From Sciurus carolinensis (taxonomy: Eukaryota; Chordata; Mammalia; Rodentia; Sciuridae): DNA of 64,000 nucleotides. Shown piece by piece: positions 1 to 12,499 of the stretch. Below the pieces are notes generated by a model. It did not search any database and was not told the origin of the DNA. It was given only the letters and a program-made list of their open reading frames with translations. Position 1 is the first letter of the stretch. Every line of letters starts with the position of its first letter. A program made the position numbers and the translations under genes. Location: assembly GCF_902686445.1 (NCBI RefSeq), contig NW_025920104.1:3038001-3102000 (forward strand). Direction: 5' to 3'.

Positions 1-682
1 AAACTCATGTCGGTTACTTTGAGTGACATGACTAAAATCTTTCTAATTTGATTGCAAGACTCAGGATTTGAAGGTGGGTCTTTGAACTGTATCAATTTCC
101 CAGACATCACCACTTCTGTGAGGACTAAATATTTTAAAGAGTTATCAAGATCTGCGTTGATCTTACTTCAGCCACATTATCAAGCTTTCTGTTTTTTCCT
201 ACTCTTCAGGAAAACTCAAAGGGAGGAAGTATACTACAGAGCTAAACACCAGGACTGTCTTTCTCCTCCACATAGTGGATGCTCTGGTTGATATAGTTTT
301 TAATATGCATTGTAGATCTATTGAAATATGATTTGCTTAAAAATAGAACAAACAATTATTTACAAACATGCCTAATGAGAAAATGCTACATATAATACAG
401 AAAAAAAGCAAACACTTTCAGAGTCAATTTATCCATTGGACACAATACGCAAAGTGCCTACATCCTAGAGGAATGTTTTATTTTAAAATCTAAAGAAAAA
501 TAAATGAATTTAATATGTCCTGGATTATATTCTTCTTCACACAATGTAAATTTTAACTTTCTTTGCTTTGGGAAGGGCATAAGAAAGCAGAAGCAAGTCT
601 CTAGGACTCTTGAAAGATGTACTCCAAAATATGGCAATAATTAGGTCATTCTCAAGGCTTATATGGATTTAATTCATTTTCC
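1..682. other. unassigned non-coding DNA
   Basis: A/T-rich sequence with no repeat family, splice-bounded frame or RNA gene that I recognise. The short open frames in it have no protein-like composition. Confidence 0.5.
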
Positions 683-1555
683 CCACATTTTATTAGTGCA
701 TTATAGTTGCACATAATACTTATATTTGTTACATATTTTTACATGCACACAATCAAACTATTATTTAACAAATGATTTCCTAGCACTTCACCTCCCTCCT
801 CATTTGGTCCCACCACTTGGTTCCTTTTCTTTACTGATCTCCCTTGGATTATTAGGAGATCCATCCTAGCTTTGTTTTCCTGTTTTCCCTCTCTAGCTTC
901 CCTAGGGAAGCATATATCCCTTCATCTTTTCAGTTTGACTTATTTCACTTAACATGGTTGTCTCTAGTTTCATGCATTTTCCTGCAAATTTTATTTTTCT
1001 TTATGGCTGAATAAAAATCAGTTGTGTATCTCTACCACTTTTTCTTTATCCATTCATCAATTGATGGACACATAGTCCAGTTCCATAGCTTAGCAATTGT
1101 GAATTTTGCCCCTATAAATATGAATAAGTATGTATCCCTGTAGTATGATGACTTTAATTCTTCAAGATAAATACCAAAGAGTGCTATAGCTGGGTCATAT
1201 GGTCATTCTGAGCCTAGTCTTTTGAGGAGACTCCATACTTATTTTCATAATAGTTATACTAATTTTTAGTCCCATCAATATTGTAAAAGTGTTCTTTTTT
1301 CTCCATATTCTCTCCAGCTTATATTATTTGTGTTCCTGGTGAATGCCAATCTGATGGATGTGAGATAAAATATTAGTGCAGTTTTATTTTTTGCAGTTAT
1401 GATTTATGTTTCCCTAATTAGTAATGACATTGAACATATTTCCATATACACTTTTTGACATTTGTATTTCTTCTTTTGAGAAGTGTCTGTTTACTTCACC
1501 TGCCTATTTTATTAATTAGGTAATTGGATTTTTTGGATAGTTAATCTTCTATTGT
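683..1555 (-). mobile_element. L1 3' fragment, minus strand
   Basis: Reading the minus strand gives the degraded C-terminal part of L1 ORF2 followed by the 3' UTR. The plus strand shows the usual antisense landmarks in order: ttcacttaacatg, ttctttatggctgaat, tttatccattcatcaattga, and agctgggtcatatggtcatt. The element is 5'-truncated at about 1555 and holds many substitutions and indels, so it is an old, dead copy. Confidence 0.85.
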
Positions 1556-1647
1556 TTCTTGTTACCATTCTCTACAAATGAAAGGGAATTGAAAAAAACA
1601 GCAGGTCAATATGCACTCTTTTTTTCAAGTGAAAGAGAATTAGTACT

Positions 1648-1745
1648 AGGGTTGAGGCTCAGTGGTAGAGTGCCCGCCTAGCACACTAGGGTTCAATCCT
1701 CAGTACCACATAAGAAAAAAAAATAAAGCTATTTAAAAAAAAAGA
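1648..1745 (+). mobile_element. ID SINE (tRNA-Ala derived)
   Basis: It shows the A-box region (ggctcagtggtagagtgc) and B-box region (gggttcaatcc) of the rodent ID family, followed by an A-rich tail. This is a dispersed retroposon and not a functional tRNA gene, because there is no folded tRNA 3' half. Confidence 0.85.
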
Positions 1746-1850
1746 ATATCAATTCAAACTAATATAGACAAAGGTGGGGGCAGTGTTTTATTTTACAACT
1801 GAAACCCCTGGGGGTAGTTCTGACTGCAGGCACAGCTGTTTTCTGTGATG

Positions 1851-1873
1851 TCTTTTTTTTTTTTTTTTTTTTG
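1851..1873 (+). repeat. poly-T run
   Basis: An uninterrupted run of more than 20 T. It may be the decayed tail of a minus-strand retroposon, but no SINE or LINE body is recognisable next to it. Confidence 0.8.
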
Positions 1874-2611
1874 TCCTTTTATCTCTTAGTTTTCATCCCA
1901 TTTTCTGGTCTCTTCTCTAACTGAAGTCATAATTAAGGACAGGAAGTTAGTGTAGAAATAGGGGATCTGTCAAACCCAGAAAATAAAGCCATGAAAGCCA
2001 CCTACCTCTGGAAGTTGGAGACTGCCCCTGGGAGAATGGAATGTCAAGGATCTCTGGAGCTCATTGATTACCAAATTTACCCACCTTTTTCAAAGACTGC
2101 AAGCATGGAACTGCTAAGGAACTGAGGGACTGAGTGGTTCTTTGCATCCAGGGACTGGACAGATTCTGAGGAAGAAATGCCACCTGAGCTGAGATGGGAG
2201 AAGGGACAGGATTTTGATAGAGAGCAAAGTATATTTTAGGACTTAATGGATCTGCCTGGTTAGGATAGAGAAATTATATTCAGGAAGAGACCTGGCAATA
2301 GACGAAGTCTGAAAAGGAGGCATGGGCCATGAGTAGTTCCACCTTAATCTGCTGTTATACCTTCAGACATGATATCCATGTGAAGAAAGAAATCAATAGA
2401 AAGTGGAAGGAACAGGAAGATAGGAGAAAATTATTGCACTACTTCAAATACTGAAGGGACAATGTACATACAAATCAATTTGGAAGACATTTCATAGGCA
2501 AGATTGAGAAGAACTTCAGTTTGGTTTGAGGAGTAAATAGGTAGTAAAAATGAGGAAGAGGCAAACTTACTAAGTGACTATGAGACTGGAAATGTTTTAG
2601 GAAAAATAGCT
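1874..2611. other. unassigned non-coding DNA
   Basis: Mixed-composition DNA with no recognised gene, RNA or repeat. Confidence 0.4.
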
Positions 2612-2795
2612 AATATGCATTCAGGTCTTCCTGTGTGCCAGACATCATGTCTTCTCATTAATGCTACCAGTATTTCTGTTATAAAGATGAAGAAACAAAG
2701 GTGCAGACATTGCCCAATTTACCCAAGATCACACACTATTAAGTGGCAGAACCAGATTCAAATTTAGTTTGTATTCTTAACCACTACTCTCACTG
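2612..2795 (+). mobile_element. MIR SINE
   Basis: It carries the MIR core and flank in order: a gtgccagacatc-like segment, aaagatgaagaaacaaaggt, cccaagatcacacac, and agtggcagaaccagattcaaa. MIR is an ancient mammal-wide tRNA-derived SINE, and the divergence fits that age. Confidence 0.8.
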
Positions 2796-4483
2796 ACTTA
2801 TAGCACCAGGGAAGAGCAGCTTTCTTGGAAAAGAAGCATTGTTTGGGGATGACTAAATTGGAAATGGTTGTCAAGTCCAGGTATTACTATGGAGAAAAGT
2901 AGGCTGAGGACAGAAGTCTGGCCTATGCTACAATGTAAAAATTACTGTGGTCTCCCCTCCCCTGTCTCCCATCCCCCACTCCCCACACAACACACTGCCC
3001 TCAGTCAGGAACTGATGTGCCTTTCTGTCAATCATATTTTCTTCTTGGTTTCTAAAAGCTGTCCCAGGTTATCTCAGGTCAGTCATCCCAAACATCTTTT
3101 TGATGCTACAGGGTTGTCTGTCCATTCCTTCTCTGTAGATTAGATGCTGAAGGACAGAAAATGGAAGAAAATAAAATCCATTGACAAATGGGTTCCAATC
3201 TGGAGCATTGGACTCCAGCTTTGCTTGCAGCTTCTGCCAGACATGTGTCCCCAACATTAACTACTTTCTGGACCACCTGTAGTATCTCTTATATTCATTA
3301 TAATTTGTACTTTTATCCCTACCATTTCTATTAAATATTCATTCTGTGAAGGAAAAACTGGGGGCTGAAGTAAAGAACCAATAAAAAGGAACTGAGAAAC
3401 ATGCCAATAAAGACAGGCTAATCAAGAACTGTGATAATTAAGTGTACATAAATAAGTTAGGGGCAAATATCAGTGATGTCTTTTAAAACATCAGACAAGA
3501 CTAATAAAACCAAAAGGGATTCTTTTGAAATTATCAACAAGATATACAATGACCCAAACAGGAAATTAAAAAAAAACACTCACAATGGAAATTCAAGACC
3601 TGATCTCCTCCACTGTTCACTCCAAGTCAATGAGTATAGTGGTTAGAAGCATAAATCAAAGAGTATAAAGTATATGTGAGGAATTTGAAAACACATTTGA
3701 AGTGGAAAACATTTTAGAAAAAAAAATTAAAAATTTAAAGCACCAGGAAAGAAACAGAACCTTGAATACACCAATAAACAATGAATACATTGAAACAGTA
3801 ATTAAGACATGCTTTAGCCCCTGCCAAAGTAAGAACTTGGGTAATTTAGTACAGATAAATTCCAATCAGAGCTTAGAATTAGGTGGTGTTGCTTATTAGC
3901 TGTGACCTTTATTTAGTCAGAACTTTAACTGTCTGTTCATTTGTAAAATGGAGATAATTAAACTTACTTTGTAGCCCCTAGATATCAAATGAAATGACAG
4001 CCCTTGATAAGCAAGAAAGCACAGAAGTAAATAAGTTAGTGAAATAGTTTGAAAAATGCAAAAATATATTTACTTGTTCTACAAATATTTATTGTACTTC
4101 TAACAGGTGCCAGGCTCTGCAGTTTGATATTTAGTGCTGAAGTTTAATATTTAAACTTTCTCTGTCCTAAATAGGAATTATGCTACAAGACAATATAGAG
4201 AATCATTTTGACACATATCATCATAAGCAATAAATTATCTAGGTGGGTGCAGACTGTCAGGAATTAATAGAAGGCCTTTACTTTGGCTTGTTCAGTTGGG
4301 AGCACAAGTGATAGATTTGCTTCAGACCTGACACTTGTCACTAAAACATACACTTTTTATCCTGCTATTTATCATCTTAGTTGGTTGCAATATAGAAATT
4401 AACTTTACACTGTTTTTTTTTCTTATGAGTCATCTTTCTAATAAGCTTAATATTATTTATCAACAAAAATTTTTTAACAGAGA
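2796..4483. other. unassigned DNA with a possible ancient repeat
   Basis: No gene is recognised. Around 4070-4160 there is an aaatatttattgtacttcta...ggtgccaggctctgc pattern typical of ancient mammal-wide repeats of the L2/MIR age class. The frames at 2868-3143 and 3656-3899 look like chance. Confidence 0.4.
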
Positions 4484-4600
4484 TTGGGGTTATAGCTCAG
4501 TTGTAGAGGGCTTGTCTAGCATGTGTGGGCACTGAATTTGATTCTCAGCACAACATATGTACAAATAAAGGTCCATTAACAACTAAAACAAAAAAATAAA
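4484..4600 (+). mobile_element. ID-type SINE with long tail
   Basis: The tRNA-like head (ggggttatagctcagttgta) is followed by a degraded B box, then a tail containing aataaaggtccattaacaac. The same tail type is seen on the copy at 7236, so both belong to one squirrel ID subfamily. Confidence 0.8.
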
Positions 4601-4680
4601 CTGTGCACAATGAATCTAAATGCATTCTGCTGTCATACATAACTAAATAGAACCAATAAAATATTTAAAAATACTTTTAT
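4600..4680 (+). mobile_element. L1 3' terminus
   Basis: A short stretch of the L1 3' end (aatgcattctgctgtcatac, then aactaaatagaaccaataaa). It matches, in opposite orientation, the ends at about 7446 and 52847. It directly follows the SINE at 4484, so one element probably landed in or beside the other. Confidence 0.65.
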
Positions 4681-5032
4681 AACTCTAAAAGAGATACTTC
4701 TTCTAAATACTTCAAGGTAAACAATCCTAATTTTTAGTTTACTGAGATAAATCTTTGTAGTGCTCTGGAAAACTAATGACAAATTATAAAATATAGTATT
4801 ATAAATTATGATTTATAAAGAGTCTGATTTAAAAATATTTTCCTCAATATTTGAAGCAGATCAGCATTCCTAGATAGCCTAGAACCTTTTAAAAATAGTA
4901 TTTGAATATGCTTTAGTAACATCTAAATTATGTACTTTTTAAATAACCTGTGATATAGAGCAATTAAGGACATTTTATGGGCTTTATTCTTCTTTGCTCT
5001 AGGTAATCTTACAATTGTCATCTGCAAATTAA

Positions 5033-5088
5033 TCTATAAAATGGATTGGCAAATGATCCATCACAGGGATGCCAATCCATTTTATAGA
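5033..5088. repeat. perfect 19-bp inverted repeat
   Basis: The left arm (5033-5051, tctataaaatggattggca) and the right arm (5070-5088, tgccaatccattttataga) are exact reverse complements, separated by an 18-base spacer. RNA from either strand would fold into a short perfect hairpin. The left arm overlaps a MIR-like motif (tctataaaatgg), so the right arm may be an inverted copy of it. No transposon terminal repeat or target duplication is seen. Confidence 0.9.
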
Positions 5089-6016
5089 GAACCAAATTAC
5101 TGTGGTCCTTTTGCGAATGTAAGGATCCCCATTTTTCCCAGGGATTTTTAAAACTTATTTTAGTTTGTTTGTCCCCTGCAGTTCTTCTCACTGCTTAACA
5201 TCCACTTGCCAGTGCCAATCCCCAGGCTGAACAGAATTGCTTCTCCAGTACTGCTTTCTTAGAGCTCTCAGAATCCTAATGACATCTGACTGCAATTAAG
5301 TGCTCGTTAACTGATCAAATTTGTCCCCCTGGGCTAGTTTCCTTGTGTCATGAGAAGAACATTGTGAAACTCTCTGTCCATTTGGTTTGCTCATTTCATA
5401 ACATGGATAGTCTACATTTATGTTAGCACTTTAAAAAGTGTTTTTTATATATTCAAGTATATTTGAAAATGCGTGTTGTATTAAGTGAATTTTAATGTTT
5501 TTGTTTTTACATGGTCTTAGCTCTTAAGTGCTGAACACTGTTGACAGTGAAGAAACTTTCTTCATATTTTTATTGTAACTAATAAGCATGTGAATATTTT
5601 TCTCTTTAATTTTGCATATGCTGAACTGTGCTTGTATACACACTATAACCAGCTGTGCCTTCCTTTGCCTTTAGTTTTATATAAATGATTTATATATTTG
5701 TATTATTAAGAGAGGTATTTGAAAGACAAAATTAGTATCAAAAAATTCTGTAGTAAATTTCATTATTTTTCACAAGTAGGCAAAATATGAAAATATATTC
5801 ATATCACTTTTTTCTTTTAGCTTTCAATTGTATGAGAATTGCCTTAGAATCTCTTGTCAATTGAAATTAAATAAATGTGATGTCCAAGTAACAACTTTAT
5901 AAGAGTAAACTAAGCCATACTTAGACAATAAACATTCATAAAAGAAAACATTTTAAAGAGCATTTTTTAAACTTTGAAAGCACTTAGATGTTCATATCTT
6001 TTTTCCTCCCTAACAG

Positions 6017-6071
6017 AAATCGAAAATGGAAAGTCACCAGTCCATAGCATTCAGACCGCTATACTTTCTAG
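6017..6071 (+). other. candidate exon, unknown gene
   Basis: A 55-base segment with strong splice signals on both sides: a pyrimidine tract ending in ctaacag before it and TAG|GTGAGC after it. Two frames are open. The more protein-like, starting after two bases, reads IENGKSPVHSIQTAILS. Length 55 is 2+51+2, so in that frame it would begin two bases into a split codon and end on two bases. I do not recognise the gene. It could be a coding exon, a non-coding RNA exon or a chance match, and no partner exon was found. Confidence 0.3.
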
Positions 6072-7235
6072 GTGAGCATATTGTTATTTCAAAAGATTAG
6101 CCCTGATTTTTCCTATAGAAAAATCACATCAACCTGATATATTTACTGTATCAATAGAAGTTGTGTTTCTCTAAATACCTGCAACCATAATTAACATTTA
6201 AAAATCTAATATTTTGAAAGTGCACTGGTGATGAGCTCAAAAAACAAAGAAACAATTTTATAGCACCTTTGTGAATATAGTCACAATTTTTGATGGATCA
6301 AAAAATGTACAGAAATACAAATATAGAAGGAGATAATGAAGACATTACTTATGGAAACTGAGACATAATAAACTGCTTTATGTTTTACTAAATTGATGGT
6401 AATAATGGAAGAAAACCTGGCAAAATTTCTTCATGAATCACATCACTGTGGAACTACCTGCAGTTACAACAAAGAAATTAATTTGTGTAATACAGTTTAG
6501 AACAGTGATTAAAAAAACATTTTGTGTTCTGTAAAAAAATCAGTAGGCTCCATTCCCATGGCACCAAACCTATACATGTAGGAAGAATTTTCCAAAGTAG
6601 ATAAATAAACTAGAAAGTGCCCATTGAAGATTAGGTTAATGGTAATCCTTAACTACAAAGTAACAGAAACCAACTTGAAATGTAACTAAATACCTGATCC
6701 AAACCAGGCATTAAATGGCAGGGATTATGAAAAGGCTAAAAAGTGAACTTTGTGAAACAATATTTCTTGAATTTTCAAATACTGAAATTAGGCTCAGTTA
6801 GAAATTCAGATTTTCAGTTCGAATCAAGCTTCTCTCTGTTGTGTGGAGACACAGGCTTTTATGGAAAAAAAATTCAACAACTCCAGTAAACTGTAACTGT
6901 AAAGTAATGGGACTGGCTCTGAAGTCCACAAATAGACATGACTAGTACTTCATCATAGGTTAATTCTTTACTAAAATTAAAGAAGCTGGTTCAGGGAACT
7001 GACAATTCCTGAAAGTCAAATGTGTGTGCTAGAAGAGCTGAAAGAGACCTTTAAGAAGAGACCAGTTTCTTGATCAGGAAAGGTTTGCAGAAGCTGAGAG
7101 TTGCCTGGGTCACTGAACTCATTGAAGGTAGAACAGTGATGGACATTCCAATTTCATTTCCCCAAGGCCTAGCTGTAATTAACTACTGGTTCAAAACTGT
7201 TAGGTAAAGAAACAACAATAAAAATTATAGGATAA

Positions 7236-7352
7236 GGGCTGGGTTATAGCTCATTTGTAGAGCACTTGCCTTGCACGTGTGAGGCACTGGGTTCAAATCT
7301 CAGCACCATATGTAAATATATAAAATAGAGGTCAATTGACAACTAATTATTT
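7236..7352 (+). mobile_element. ID-type SINE with long tail
   Basis: The head gggctgggttatagctc and the B box gggttcaaatctcagcacc are present, then a tail with atagaggtcaattgacaact. Same subfamily as the element at 4484. Confidence 0.85.
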
Positions 7353-7445
7353 TAACTGTAGGATAAAAGAGCACATGCAAAATGCAAGATTCTTATAGAG
7401 AAACTGAAATAAGTCAACAGCAAGAATTTCAACTAAAAGTTTTTT

Positions 7446-7687
7446 TAGATATATAATTTTTAAATTTTGATTCATTGTACACAAATGCAGTACAACTATC
7501 ATTTCTCTAGTTGTACATGAAATATGGTCATATCATTTGCATATTCATACATGTACATAGGGTAATGATATTTGTCTCATTCTACTCTCTTTTCTTCCCC
7601 TGCTCCCTGCCCATCCCTCATGTCTGTCTAAAGAATTCATCCTTCTACCATTCTTCTCTTACCTCCCCATGCCCCCATAATATATCA
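7446..7687 (-). mobile_element. L1 3' UTR
   Basis: The stretch from the ORF2 stop to the A-rich end of the minus-strand L1. On the plus strand it starts with a T-rich run and then gattcattgtacacaaatgc, the same terminus as in other L1 fragments of this window. The clean 3' end indicates ordinary target-primed insertion. Confidence 0.8.
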
Positions 7688-10600
7688 TCAACCACTTATC
7701 AGAGATATCATTTGTCCTTTGTCTTTTTGGAATTGGCTTATTTCACTTAACATGATATTCTCCAACTCCATCAATTTACCTGCAAATGTCATAATTTGAT
7801 TCTTCTTTATGGCTGAATAATATTCCATTTTGTATATGTACCACAGTTTGTTTATCCATTTATTTATAGAATGGCATTTAGGTTGGTTGCACAATCTAAC
7901 TACTGTGAATTAAGCTGCTATAAACATTGATGTGGGTGCCTCACTGTAGTATGCTAATTTTAAGTCCTATGGGTATAGGCCAAGGAGTGGGATCACTGGG
8001 TCAAATGGTGGTTATGGTTTTCTAAGGAATCTCCATACTGATTTCCAGAGTGGCTGCACCAATTTGTAACCCCACCAGCAAAGTATGAGTGTACCTTTTT
8101 CCCCACATCCTCGCCAACATCTGTTTTTGCTTGTATTCTTGTTAACTGCCATTCTAATTGAGGTGAGATGTAATCTTAGGGTAGTTTTGATTTCCATTTC
8201 TCTTATTACTAGAGTTGTTGAACAGTTTTTCATATATCTGTTGATTACTTTTAGATACTCTTATGTGAAGTGTCTCTTTATTTCCTTAGCCCATTTATTG
8301 ATTGGGTCATTTGTATTCCTGATGTAAAGTTTTTTGAGTTCTTTATAGATTCCAGAGATTAGTGCTCTATCAGAAGTGTGTGTGCAAAGATTTTCTGTAG
8401 GTTCTCTCTTCATATTGTTGAATGTTTGTTTTCCTGAGAAAAAGCTTTTAGTTTGAATCTTTCCCAATTATTGATTCCTGCTTTTATTTCTTGTGCTTTG
8501 GGAGTCATATAAAGGAAGTTTGGCCCTAAGAGGATATGATGAAGATTTGAACCTACATTTTCTTCTCTTAGATTCAGAGTCTCTGGTCTAATTCCTAGGT
8601 CCTTGATTCATTTTGAATTGAGTTTTGTGCAGGGTGAGAGATAGGGGTTTAGTTATATTTTGCTGCATATGGATTTGCAGTTTTCCCAGCACCATTTGTT
8701 GAAGAAGCTATCTTTTCTACACTGTATGTTTTTGGCACCTTTGTCTAGTATGAGATAACTTTGTATTTATGTGGGTTTGTCTTTGTGTCCTCTATTCAGT
8801 ACCATTGACCTACCTGTCTATTTTGATGCCAATACAATGCCATTTTTGTTACTATTGCTCTGTAGTGTAGTTGAATGATCAGGTGATACTCTCTGCTTTG
8901 CTCTTTCTGCTAAGGATTGCTTTAGCTCTTCTGGGTATCTTATTCCTCCAAATGAATTTCATGATTCCTTTCTGTATTTGTATAAGGAATATCATTGGGA
9001 TTTTAATTGGAATTGCATTGAATTTGTATAGCACTTTTGGTAGTATGGCCATTTTGACAATACTAACTTTGCCTCTCCAAGATCTTGTCATCTTCTAAGG
9101 TTTTCTTTAATTTCTTTCTTAGTGTTTTGTAATTCTCATTGTAGAGGTCTTTCACATCTTTTGTTAGATCGATTCCCAAGTATTTTATTTTATTTTTGGG
9201 GGGCTATTGTGAATAGGGTAGTTTTACTAATTTCTCTTTCAGAGGATTCATCACTTATGAACAAAATGCATTAGATTTATGAGTGTTGATATTATATCAT
9301 GCTACATTATTAAATTCATTTATGATTTCTAAAGGTTTCTGGTGGAATTTTTCTGCTTATCTAAATATACTCATGTCACCAAATAGTGATAGTTTGAGTT
9401 CATCTTTTCCTATATATATCCCTTTAACTTCTTTGGTCTAATTGCTCTGGCTAGAGTTTCAAGGATGATGTTGAACAGAAGTGATGAAAGAGGGCATCCC
9501 TGCCTTTTTCCAGTTTTTAGGGGGAATGTTTTCACTTTTACACCATTTAGAATAATTTTGGTCATGGAGTTATCATACATATCCTTTACAATGTTGAGGT
9601 ATGTTCCTACTTTTCCTATTTTTCTAGTGTTTGTAGCATGAAGGGGTGCTATATTTTATCAAATGGCATTTCTGCATCTACTGAAATAATCTTGTGATTC
9701 TTAACTTTAAACCTGTTGATGTGTTTAGTTACATTTGTAGATTTCTGGATGTTGAACCAACCTTTCATCCCTGAGATGAAACCTACTTGATCATGGTGCA
9801 CTATCTTTTTAATATATTTTTGTATGCAATTTGCTAATATTTTGTTAAGGATTTTTGAATCTATGTTCATTAGAGATATTGGTCTGAAGTTTTCTTTCCT
9901 TGATGTGTCTTTGTCTGACTTTGGTGATATTAGCTTCAAAGAATGAGTTTGGAATGGTTTCCTTCCTTTTTTTTTCATAGAGTACTTTGAGGAGTATTGG
10001 AATGGGTTCTTCTTTTAGAAGAACTCAGTTGAGAATCTATCTGGTCGTGGACAATTCTTTGTTGGTAGGCTTTTGATGAATTCTTCTATTTCATTGCTTG
10101 AAATTGATCTATTTAAATTTTGTATGTCCTCCAGATTCAGTTTGGGTGGATCATATCTAGAAACCTCTAAATGTCTTTGAGATTTTCTGTTTTTTTTTGG
10201 AGTATAGATTCTCAAAGTAGTTTCTATAATTATGTTTTGTATTTCAGTACTGTCTGTTGTGGTATTTCATTTTACATCATGAATTTCAGTAATTTGAGTT
10301 TTCTCTCTTCTCTGTAGTGTGACTAAGGGCTTATCAATTATATTTATTTTTTCAAAGAACCAACTTTTTGTTTTGTCAACTTTTGTATTGTTTCTTTTGT
10401 TACAATATCTTTGATTTCAGCTCTGATTTTAATTATTTACTGTCTTCTACTACTTTTGGTGTTGATCTGCTCTTTTACTAGGTCTTTGAGTTGTAATGTT
10501 AGGTCATTTAATTGTTGACATTTTCTTCTTTTATTGAATGTGCACCATGCAATGAATTTTCCTCTTAGTACTGCTTTCATAGTGTCCCATAGATTTTGAA

Positions 10601-11432
10601 ATGTTGTATCATTGTTCTCATTTACCTATAAGAATTTTTTAATTTCCCCCAATATCTTCTGTTATCCATGCATCATACAATAGTGTATTATTTAGTCTCC
10701 AGGTGTTGGAGTAGTTGCTGTTTTGTACTTAGTCATTGACCTCTAATTTCATTCCATTATGATCTGATAGAGTTCAAGGTAGCATCTCTTTTTGTATTTG
10801 CTAAGAATATCTTTGTGGCATAACATGTGGTCTATTTTAGAGAAGGATCTATGTGCTGCTGAGAAGAAAGTGTATTCAATAATTGATGGATGGAATATTA
10901 TATATACATCTCTTAAGTCTAAATTATTGATTGTGTTATTGATTTCTATGGTTTCTTTGTTAATTTTTTGTTTGGAAGATCTGTTCAATGGTGACAGTGT
11001 TGTGTTAAAGTCAACTAGTATTTTGTGTTTTGGTCTATTTGCTTCCTGGAATTGAGAAGGATTTGTTTAATGTACATGGATGCACATGTACATAAATATT
11101 TATGATTTTTTGTCTTGCTATTTATGCTTCCCTTAAGCAGTATTAAATGTCCTCCTTTATCCCTTCTGATTAACTTTGGCTTGAAGTCTGCTTTATCTGA
11201 TGTAAGGATGGAGACTCCTACCTTTTTACTGAGTTCATGTGCATGGTATGCTTTTCTCCATTCCTTTCACTAATCTGTGGATGTCTTTTTCTATGAGATG
11301 AGTCTCTTGAAGAAAGCATATTGTTGGGTCTTTCTTTTTAATCCAATCTGCTAGTCTGTGTCTTTTGATTGATGAGTTTATGTCATTAACATTCAGGGTT
11401 ATTATTGGGATATGACTTGTATTCCCGGTCAT
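7688..11432 (-). pseudogene. L1 ORF2 (endonuclease/reverse transcriptase), broken
   Basis: L1 ORF2 normally makes the endonuclease and reverse transcriptase used for retrotransposition. Here the open pieces lie in correct order on the minus strand over about 3.7 kb, the usual ORF2 size. The N-terminal endonuclease starts at 11432 (a SHIPIITLNVND stretch, then CFLQETHL). The reverse transcriptase core is around 10215-9649 ([28 protein letters not shown]). The C-terminal region runs from about 8233 to 7688 (RCWRGCGEKGTL, KMEYYSAIKK, final SLISG). Many stops and frameshifts split it. The catalytic F-A-D-D site is also damaged, because the bases at 9372-9383 encode F-G-D-M. The copy cannot be active. 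Confidence 0.95.
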
Positions 11433-11593
11433 TTTGACTTATTTTTTACTTATAACTTGACTTGATTTCTCCTTAATTGGCTATTCCTTTAGGGTAGTTC
11501 CTATCTTTGCTGACTTTCATTGTTTTTCATTTCTTCCTCATGGAATATTTTACTGAGAATGTTCTGTAGTACAAGCTTTCTATTTGTAAATTC

Positions 11594-12491
11594 TTTTAGC
11601 TTTTATTATCATAGGATTTTATTTCATCATCAAATCTGAATGTTAGTTTTGCTGGGTATAATATTCTTGGTTGGCATCCATTTTCTTTCAGAGCTTGAAA
11701 TATGTTGTTCCATGTGTTTCTTGCTTTTAGGGTTGGATTGAAAAATCTGCTGATATTCATATTAGTTTTCCCCTGTATGTAATCATACTTTTCTCTCACA
11801 GCCTTTAAAATTCTCTTTATTTTTGATGTTAGGTATTTTCATTATAATGTGCCTTGGTGTGGATCTGTTGTAATTTTGTATATTTGGTGTCCTTTAAACC
11901 TCTTACATTTGATTTTCGATTTTATTCATTAGATTTGAAAATCTTTCTGCTATTATTTCATTGAATAGGTTATTCATTCCTTTGGTTTATGTATCTGTGC
12001 CTTCCTGTATCCCAATAATTTTTAAATTTGGTCTTTTTATGATATTCCATAATTTTTTGTGATTCCATTCATGATTCCTTACCATCTTCTCTGTTTGAAA
12101 AGTTTTGTTTCAGGATTAAATATTTTGTCTTCTTCATCTGAGGTTCTGTCTTCCAAGTGATCTTGCCTTTTGGTTATGTGTTCTATTGAGTATTGAATTT
12201 GGTTTATTGTTTCCTCCATTTCAAGGATTTCTGCTTGGTTTATTTTCAGAATCTTTAATTGAAATGATCTTTTGCTTCCTGCAATTGCTCTTTTAACTGT
12301 TTATTGGTGCAATCATTCTTTGCCTGCATTTGCTCTCTTATCTTATTGTTTGGTTCTAGGATCATTTTAATTATGTACATTCTAAACTCCCTTTTTGACA
12401 TTTCTTCTTTCATGTTGTCCTTGAGTTCTATTGATATAGCATCTATGTTTGTTTGGGACACTTTCTTCCCTTGTTTTCTCATGTTGTTCAT
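11594..12491 (-). pseudogene. L1 ORF1 (RNA-binding protein), broken
   Basis: L1 ORF1 encodes the coiled-coil, RNA-binding chaperone that packages L1 RNA. The open piece from 12491 starts MNNMRKQGKK and has a coiled-coil-like end (KEQLQEAKDHFN). The piece at 11799-11596 holds the C-terminal signature ARNTWNNIFQALKENGCQPR followed by ILYPAKLTFRFDDEIK. The span of about 898 bases fits a protein of about 300 residues, but the middle is interrupted by stops. It sits about 160 bases upstream of ORF2, the normal L1 arrangement. Confidence 0.9.
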
Positions 12492-12499
12492 GTATCTTC

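Larger units (their letters stand above)
4681..7235. other. largely unassigned DNA
   Basis: A/T-rich DNA without recognisable dispersed repeats, apart from a MIR-like scrap near 5020-5045. It contains the inverted repeat at 5033-5088 and the exon-like segment at 6017-6071, both listed separately. Confidence 0.5.

Noticed and set aside
52..291. 79-codon frame near the window start
   Set aside because: No recognisable composition, context or motif.
9649..9978. 109-codon minus-strand frame as a separate gene
   Set aside because: It is the reverse transcriptase segment of the L1 at 7446-12491.
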